Positions 5,108 through 9,320 of a DNA stretch of 9,320 nucleotides are shown here, piece by piece; the stretch's first letter is position 1; each line of letters starts with the position of its first letter. The stretch comes from Pseudomonadota bacterium (GTDB lineage: Bacteria > Pseudomonadota > Gammaproteobacteria > Burkholderiales > Casimicrobiaceae), in contig JAKLIE010000041.1 of the NCBI GenBank assembly GCA_022709775.1, positions 1 through 9,320 on the forward strand, given 5' to 3'. The notes beneath the pieces were generated by a model that was not told where the DNA came from, ran no database searches, and saw only the letters and a program-made list of their open reading frames with translations. The translations under genes and the position numbers were made by a program.

Positions 5108-6688
5108 TCAGATCGCCCTTCCCTTCCCCTCCCAGAACGGCGCGCGCAGTTCCCGCTTGAGCGTCTTGCCCGCGGCGTTGCGCGGGAATCCGTCGAGGAC
5201 CAGCACGCGATCGACACGCTGGAACTTCGCCGCCACGTGCGCGTTGATCCAGTCGCGAAGCGTGAACGCATCGATGCTGGCCCCCTCCTTCAGCACGACC
5301 GCCGCGACGGGCGTCTCGCCCCACTTCTCGTGCGGGATCCCGAACACCGCGACCTCGCGCACGTCCGGATGCCGCGCAACGACCTCCTCGACGTCCTTCG
5401 GATAGACCTTGACGCCGCCCGAGTCGATCATGTCCTTCATCCGGTCGACGAGATGGAGGAAGCCTTCGTCGTCGACGTAGCCCAGGTCGCCCGTGTGGAG
5501 CCAACCGCCGCGCAGCGCCTCCGCCGACTTCGCGTCGTTGCGGTAGTAGCCCGGCATCGTGATCGGCCCGCGCCCGGCGATCTCGCCGACCTCGCCCGCG
5601 GGCAGGTCGCGGCCGTCCGCCCCGACGATGCGCAGGTCGTAGAACGGCGGCGGGACGCCGACGCTGCCGGCCTTGCGCAGCGCGTCGTCGCGATCGAGGA
5701 TCGTCACGAATCCCTCGGTGAGCCCGTAGAGCTCGTAGAAGCGTCCCGGCAGGAGCGCGTTCAGCCGGTCCTTGTGCTCGACGTGCAGCGGCGCGCCGAG
5801 CGACAGGATGCACTCCAGCGACGCGAGACGCGCCGGGTCGAATCCCTTCGCGTTCAGGATCGCGATGATCTGCGCCGGAACGAGCATCGTGTGCGTGACG
5901 CGCTCGCGCTCGACGGTGTCGATGAACGCTTCCGCGTCGAACGCGCGGTGCACGACGAAGGTCGCTCCGAGCATGAACGCGGGAAGCATCGTCGTCATCG
6001 CGCCGTTGAACACGATCGCGCCCGCGTGCAGCACGACCGAGGACGGCGTCATCCGCCAGCTCGACGCCAGCGTCAGCGCGTACATCGCCCGGATGAAGTG
6101 CGTGTGGCAGATGCCCTTCGGCAGCCCGGTCGTGCCGCTCGTGTACATGATCGTCGCGAGGTCGTCCGCCGACACGCCGACGCCGGGCGGCGCGTCGGAC
6201 GCGTCCATCAAGAGGCGCGAGTACGCGCGGTAGCCCGCCGGCGCGTCGTCGGCGTTCGCGTCGATCAGCACCCACGCGGCGTCCGCGGCAACGCCGCTCG
6301 CGCGCACCTCGTCGAGCATCCCTCGCAGGTCGCCGTTCGAAACGATCGCGCGGGGCGTCGCGTCGGCGAGCAGCGACGCGAGGCCGCCGGCGTTGAGCAG
6401 CGTCGACAGGGGGACCGCCGCCGCACCGAGCTTGAAGCACGCCCAGTAGCTGGCGAGCAGCTCGATCGAGTTCGGCAGCACCGTCGCGACACGGTCGCCG
6501 CGCGACACGCCCAGCCCGGCGAGCGCGTTCGCCCAGCGGTTCACGTACGCGTCGAACTCGCGCCAGTCGAGGCGGACCTCGCGCGGGCCGGCCGGCGCGA
6601 CGACGGCAGCGTGACGGGGCCGATACCGGGCGTGCCTCTCGACGAGCCGTCCGAGCGCGAGGCAGTCGTGCGCGATGGTCGAATCCAT
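5108..6688 (-). CDS. AMP-forming acyl-CoA synthetase (ANL superfamily)
   Basis: This enzyme activates a carboxylic acid with ATP to an acyl-adenylate and then forms the CoA thioester. At 526 residues it is full length for the family. Core motifs in order are the phosphate-binding loop YTSGTTGLPKG (182-192), YELYGLTE (318-325), GWLHTGDLG (395-403, D401), the hinge region DRMKDMIDSGGVKVYP (415-430) and the C-terminal catalytic lysine K508 in PRNAAGKTLKREL. An AAGGAGG sequence 4 nt upstream of the ATG overlaps the stop codon of the methyltransferase gene, so the two are almost certainly co-transcribed. The substrate cannot be read from the sequence; medium- or long-chain fatty acids, or aromatic acids such as cyclohexanecarboxylate or benzoate, are all possible. 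Nothing ties it to the sugar genes that it converges upon. Confidence 0.93.
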   Translation of the reverse strand: MDSTIAHDCLALGRLVERHARYRPRHAAVVAPAGPREVRLDWREFDAYVNRWANALAGLGVSRGDRVATVLPNSIELLASYWACFKLGAAAVPLSTLLNAGGLASLLADATPRAIVSNGDLRGMLDEVRASGVAADAAWVLIDANADDAPAGYRAYSRLLMDASDAPPGVGVSADDLATIMYTSGTTGLPKGICHTHFIRAMYALTLASSWRMTPSSVVLHAGAIVFNGAMTTMLPAFMLGATFVVHRAFDAEAFIDTVERERVTHTMLVPAQIIAILNAKGFDPARLASLECILSLGAPLHVEHKDRLNALLPGRFYELYGLTEGFVTILDRDDALRKAGSVGVPPPFYDLRIVGADGRDLPAGEVGEIAGRGPITMPGYYRNDAKSAEALRGGWLHTGDLGYVDDEGFLHLVDRMKDMIDSGGVKVYPKDVEEVVARHPDVREVAVFGIPHEKWGETPVAAVVLKEGASIDAFTLRDWINAHVAAKFQRVDRVLVLDGFPRNAAGKTLKRELRAPFWEGKGRAI

Positions 6689-6692
6689 GGAT

Positions 6693-6699
6693 CCTCCTT
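6693..6699 (-). promoter_or_regulatory. Strong ribosome binding site of the acyl-CoA synthetase gene
   Basis: AAGGAGG on the minus strand lies 4 nt before the ATG at 6688. It shares position 6699 with the TGA stop (6701-6699) of the upstream methyltransferase gene. This fixes the start and links the two genes in one operon. Confidence 0.8.
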
Positions 6700-7880
6700 C
6701 AGAGGCGGTGGCTCGCGTCGCCCGCGGCGAATCCCGGCCAGCGTATCGCCTCTCCGCGCTCGAGCGCGATCACTTTGAAGAGCTCGCCCATCTCGGAGGG
6801 CGACAGCAGCTTCTGCACGGCGCCGGCCTCGCGCAGGTACGCGGGCGACATCGGATCGCCGGTCGCGGCCAGCCGATCGAGGATGCCGCAGTTGATCAGG
6901 AACGCCGCCTGCGACGCGTAGCCCGCGACGCCCAGGCCCGCGCGCTCGCCTGCCTCCGCAACCGCCGTGAAGTCGACGTGCGCGGTGAGATCTGCGAGCC
7001 CCGGCCACACGAACGGGTCGGCCGTTGCCCGGTGGCGATAATGCGCCATCAGTGTCCCGTCGCTGCGTTCCGGGTGGTAGTACTCGCGCCGCGGGAAGCC
7101 GTAGTCGATCGCGACGATCGCGCCGGCGGCCAGTCGCCTCCCCAGATCCTCGACCAGCGCCTCGGCCGCCAGGTTGATCTCGCTCGCGTAATCGCCCTCC
7201 GGGGGAAACCGCCGCTGCGCGACCGCCACCAGCCCCGGATCGGCGGGCGCGCGGTCCGCGAGCGAGAGCTCGCCGTCGCGCCCGATCGCCACGCCGCGCT
7301 CGTGCCAGATGCCGCCGATCCGCGCCACGACGTGCGGCGGGATCGCGTCGAGCACCTCGTTCATCAGCACCGCGCCGTCGATGGTCGGCGGGGGTGCGTC
7401 CAGCCACGAGACCCGGTCGCGCCATGCCGGGAGGTCGCGCGCGATCGCGTCGCGCTGACGCGCCTTCAGGTCCGGGCTCGTCTCGACGATCGCGTAGCGC
7501 GACGGTGGCGCGCCGAGGCGATCGAGCTCGCGAAGCAGGTCGACCGCGAGCCGCCCGCTGCCCGCGCCGATCTCGACGATCTCGCGTCCCGCGCTCGCCT
7601 CGAGGATCGCGCCGACCTGCGCCGCGACCGCCGCGCCGAACAGCGGCGAGAGCTCCGGCGCCGTCGTGAAATCGCCCGCGGGCCCGAGCTTGTGTGCGCC
7701 GGCGGCGTAGTAGCCGAGCCCCGGGGCGTAGAGCGCGATTTCGATGAAGTCGCGCAGCGGCAGGAAGCCTCCGCGCGCCGAGATCGCGTCGGCGATGGCG
7801 GCGCGCACGCGCGCCGAATGCGCGCGGGCGGCGGCATCGGGGACGGGAAGCGCGGGGTCGGGCTCGCGTAGTCGTCGCAT
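6699..7880 (-). CDS. SAM-dependent methyltransferase, MidA/NDUFAF7-like (COG1565)
   Basis: This is a class I methyltransferase of 393 residues. The mitochondrial relative NDUFAF7 methylates an arginine of a complex I subunit and is needed for complex assembly; the bacterial role is less certain. Signature segments in order are GDFTTAPE (69-76), the SAM-binding EIGAGSG (103-109), NEVLDAIP (174-181), DYGFPRREYY (259-268), GTLMAHYRHR (275-284), DLTAHVDFT (297-305) and PSEMGELFKV (361-370). The set is complete, so it is probably functional. The ATG at 7880 has only a weak Shine-Dalgarno-like GAG upstream. It is the first gene of an operon with the acyl-CoA synthetase and diverges from the pteridine reductase gene. 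The family is confident; its methylation target here is not known. Confidence 0.9.
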   Translation of the reverse strand: MRRLREPDPALPVPDAAARAHSARVRAAIADAISARGGFLPLRDFIEIALYAPGLGYYAAGAHKLGPAGDFTTAPELSPLFGAAVAAQVGAILEASAGREIVEIGAGSGRLAVDLLRELDRLGAPPSRYAIVETSPDLKARQRDAIARDLPAWRDRVSWLDAPPPTIDGAVLMNEVLDAIPPHVVARIGGIWHERGVAIGRDGELSLADRAPADPGLVAVAQRRFPPEGDYASEINLAAEALVEDLGRRLAAGAIVAIDYGFPRREYYHPERSDGTLMAHYRHRATADPFVWPGLADLTAHVDFTAVAEAGERAGLGVAGYASQAAFLINCGILDRLAATGDPMSPAYLREAGAVQKLLSPSEMGELFKVIALERGEAIRWPGFAAGDASHRL

Positions 7881-7993
7881 CGGCTCGGGGTCGCGCCTCG
7901 CGCGAAAGGTTGTGCTAGTGTACCGAATCGGAATTCACGGACCGCAGGCCCGTCGCGCGAGCGCGCAGGGGCGGCCCGACCGCAGGAGCGCGC
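7881..7993. promoter_or_regulatory. Divergent intergenic region with candidate promoters
   Basis: This 113-bp gap separates the divergent methyltransferase and pteridine reductase genes. An A/T-richer patch (about 7904-7936) interrupts very GC-rich sequence. On the plus strand, TGCTAGTGT (7913-7921) fits an extended -10 and would give a leader of about 66 nt. On the minus strand, TACACT (7922-7917) matches 4 of 6 of a -10 and overlaps it. No convincing -35 box is seen in either direction. The leader at 7946-7980 is GC-rich and may fold, but I see no known riboswitch. Confidence 0.35.
7984..7988 (+). promoter_or_regulatory. Ribosome binding site deciding a GTG start
   Basis: AGGAG lies 5 nt before the GTG at 7994, which supports that non-ATG codon as the start of the pteridine reductase. 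The protein then begins MQEKVVLITGG, a normal N-terminus for the family. Confidence 0.7.
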
Positions 7994-8734
7994 GTGCAGG
8001 AAAAGGTCGTTCTGATCACCGGCGGCGCGAAACGCGTGGGCGCGGCGATCTGCCGGCGCCTGCACGCGACCGGCGCGAATCTGATGCTGCACTACCGTGC
8101 CTCGGCCGGCGAGGCGAGGCTCCTTCAGGCCGAGCTGAACGGCGTCCGGGCGAACTCCGTCGCGCTGATCCAGGCCGACCTGCTCGACCTGGCCAAGCTG
8201 CCTTCCCTCGTCGACCAGACCGTGATGCGCTTCGGCCGGCTCGACGCGCTGGTCAACAACGCGTCGTCGTTCTTCGCGACACCGCTCGGCGAGATCCAGC
8301 TCTCCCACTGGGACGACCTCGTCGGCACGAACGTCCGCGCGCCGCTTTTCCTGTCGCAGGCCGCCGCCGGGCCGCTGCGCAAGTCGGAGGGCGCGATCGT
8401 CAACGTCACCGACATCCACGCCGAGCGGCCGATGCGCAACTACGTCGTCTACTCGATCGCGAAGGCCGCGCTGACCGGGCTCACGCGCTCGCTCGCCCGC
8501 GAGCTCGCCCCGGACGTGCGCGTGAACGCCGTCGCGCCGGGCCCGATCCTGTGGCCGGAGGGCGACGACACCTTCGACGAGGTCTCGCGCCAGCGCATCA
8601 TCTCGCACACGCCGCTGAAGCGCGAAGGCACGCCGGACGACATCGCGCGCGCGGTGCGCTTCCTGCTCGAGGACGCGCCCTACGTGACCGGCGAGACGAT
8701 CAACGTCGACGGCGGACGCAGCATCGCCATCTGA
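7994..8734 (+). CDS. Pteridine reductase, FolM/PTR1-like short-chain dehydrogenase
   Basis: This is an NADPH-dependent reductase of pterins and possibly dihydrofolate in the cytoplasm. The 246-residue length fits a classical short-chain dehydrogenase. The cofactor loop TGGAKRVG (9-16) carries the Arg typical of pteridine reductases. NNASSF (88-93) is the structural NNA motif. The catalytic set is D140, Y153 and K157 (VTDIHAERPMRNYVVYSIAKAAL read in parts): an Asp replaces the usual catalytic Ser, as in Leishmania PTR1 and E. coli FolM. APGPILWPEG (181-190) and the C-terminal VTGETINVDGG (231-241) are standard for the fold. The start is GTG with AGGAG 5 nt upstream. The gene diverges from the MidA-like gene and converges on chaC. 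A different short-chain dehydrogenase substrate is possible, but the Arg and Asp signatures favour pterin. Confidence 0.87.
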   Translation: MQEKVVLITGGAKRVGAAICRRLHATGANLMLHYRASAGEARLLQAELNGVRANSVALIQADLLDLAKLPSLVDQTVMRFGRLDALVNNASSFFATPLGEIQLSHWDDLVGTNVRAPLFLSQAAAGPLRKSEGAIVNVTDIHAERPMRNYVVYSIAKAALTGLTRSLARELAPDVRVNAVAPGPILWPEGDDTFDEVSRQRIISHTPLKREGTPDDIARAVRFLLEDAPYVTGETINVDGGRSIAI

Positions 8735-8735
8735 A

Positions 8736-8774
8736 GGGGTCCTACCCCGGCCTGGTCGTGGTCAGAACCGGGGT
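8736..8774. terminator. Alternative inverted repeats between convergent genes; possible bidirectional terminator or REP-like element
   Basis: Two competing stems are visible. GGGGT (8736-8740) pairs with ACCCC (8744-8748) across a CCT loop. Alternatively ACCCCGG (8744-8750) pairs with CCGGGGT (8768-8774) across 17 nt. The element nearly fills the 39-bp gap between the two convergent genes and touches the chaC stop codon. There is no T-tract, so intrinsic termination is uncertain. The GGGGTC / ACCCCGG pattern resembles dispersed intergenic repeats seen in other proteobacteria, from memory only. Confidence 0.4.
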
Positions 8775-9320
8775 CAGCCCCCCTGCCGCGCCGCCACGTC
8801 CGCCGCCAATCGCTCGAGGTAGGCGTCGACGATCCCGTGCTCCGCGAGCGCGGCGCGCGTCTTCATCAGGTATTCGCACGACGAGCCGAACGCACCGCAC
8901 GCGTGCGCGATCGTGTCCGCCTGCTCGTCCAGCGTGAGGGCGGCGTACTGCGGATGATCGCGGCGCACGGCGAACGCGAGCGCGACGATCGTGCGCTCGC
9001 CGGCGCGCGCGCGGACCCAGGCGGGCCGGTAGGACCCGACGACCATCTCGCGGCGCCATAGCAGGTGCAGCTCGTCGAGCGCCAGCGCGGACGGAAGCCG
9101 ATAGGCGACGCCCCGGCACGCACCGCCGGGCTCGAGCCCCAGCACGAGGCCGGGCCGCTCGCGCGTCCCGCGCGACGCGAGCGAACGCAGGCAGAAGCGC
9201 CGGTGCAGGCCGTGGATCGTCGCGGGGCGCGCCTCCGCGACCGGGAACAGCGGATTCCACAGGAGCGACCCGTAGCCGAATACCCACCAGCCGGCGCCCT
9301 TCGGCTTGTCCGCGAGCGTC
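8774..9320 (-). CDS. chaC: ChaC gamma-glutamylcyclotransferase (5' end outside the window)
   Basis: ChaC proteins act on glutathione to give 5-oxoproline and Cys-Gly in the cytoplasm. I read 181 residues in frame from the window edge to the TGA at 8776-8774. The family signature WVFGYGSLLWNP is at visible residues 12-23. The likely catalytic glutamate is E91 in LLWRREM, followed by GSYRPAWV. A GTG at 9145 opens a 123-residue frame but is not the true start, because the YGSL motif lies upstream of it in the same uninterrupted frame. The start codon lies beyond 9320, probably close, since few residues usually precede this motif. The gene converges on the pteridine reductase gene with a 39-bp gap. 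The family is confident; glutathione specificity is inferred from the ChaC-type motif. Confidence 0.88.
   Translation of the reverse strand, partial: TLADKPKGAGWWVFGYGSLLWNPLFPVAEARPATIHGLHRRFCLRSLASRGTRERPGLVLGLEPGGACRGVAYRLPSALALDELHLLWRREMVVGSYRPAWVRARAGERTIVALAFAVRRDHPQYAALTLDEQADTIAHACGAFGSSCEYLMKTRAALAEHGIVDAYLERLAADVAARQGG

Noticed and set aside
5237..6778. Long plus-strand open frame opposite the acyl-CoA synthetase gene
   Set aside because: It is the antisense of a gene with complete ANL motifs and is rich in Arg, Val, Asp and His, with no domain of its own.
8742..9287. Separate 181-codon minus-strand gene from 9287
   Set aside because: It is an Arg/Ala-rich shadow in a different phase from the ChaC frame, which carries the YGSL and WRRE motifs and runs uninterrupted to the window edge.

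Overview
This is about 9.3 kb of very GC-rich DNA (roughly 70% by eye) with tightly packed genes and many 4-base ATGA overlaps. It carries a TRAP-type solute-binding protein, an FCD-type GntR regulator, a FolM-like pteridine reductase next to a MidA-like methyltransferase, and REP-like hairpins with CCCTCTCCC arms. Together these suggest a betaproteobacterium, perhaps Burkholderiales-related. That placement is inference, because no rRNA or marker gene is present.

Layout. Positions 1-433 hold no gene. They contain REP-like hairpins, including a perfect 127-bp direct repeat at a 155-bp period. Positions 434-3125 (minus strand) are a three-gene operon joined by ATGA overlaps, transcribed in the order DapA-family aldolase/dehydratase, GntR/FCD regulator, TRAP solute-binding protein. 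From about 3149 to 5091 (plus strand) runs a divergent two-gene operon: an aldo/keto reductase of the L-fucose / D-threo-aldose dehydrogenase type, then a COG3618 amidohydrolase lactonase. The divergent start codons are only 23 bp apart (14 bp if the GTG at 3140 is used).

The first five genes fit one catabolic locus. An extracellular binding protein captures a sugar or sugar acid. The reductase oxidises the sugar to a lactone. The amidohydrolase opens the lactone to an aldonate. A dehydratase not present in this window would give a 2-keto-3-deoxy acid, and the DapA-family enzyme would cleave or dehydrate it. The GntR protein is the obvious local regulator. The gene set resembles the non-phosphorylating L-fucose route, but the substrate cannot be fixed from sequence alone.

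Positions 5108-7880 (minus strand) hold an operon of a MidA/NDUFAF7-like methyltransferase and an acyl-CoA synthetase. Diverging from it across a 113-bp gap, the plus strand encodes a FolM-like pteridine reductase (7994-8734). This converges on a ChaC gamma-glutamylcyclotransferase on the minus strand, whose 5' end runs off the window at 9320.

I see no clearly undescribed system. The best leads are the compact divergent promoter, which looks leaderless in both directions, the orphan TRAP binding protein beside a duplicated REP doublet, and a strong hairpin in the low-complexity tail of the regulator gene just upstream of the binding-protein start.
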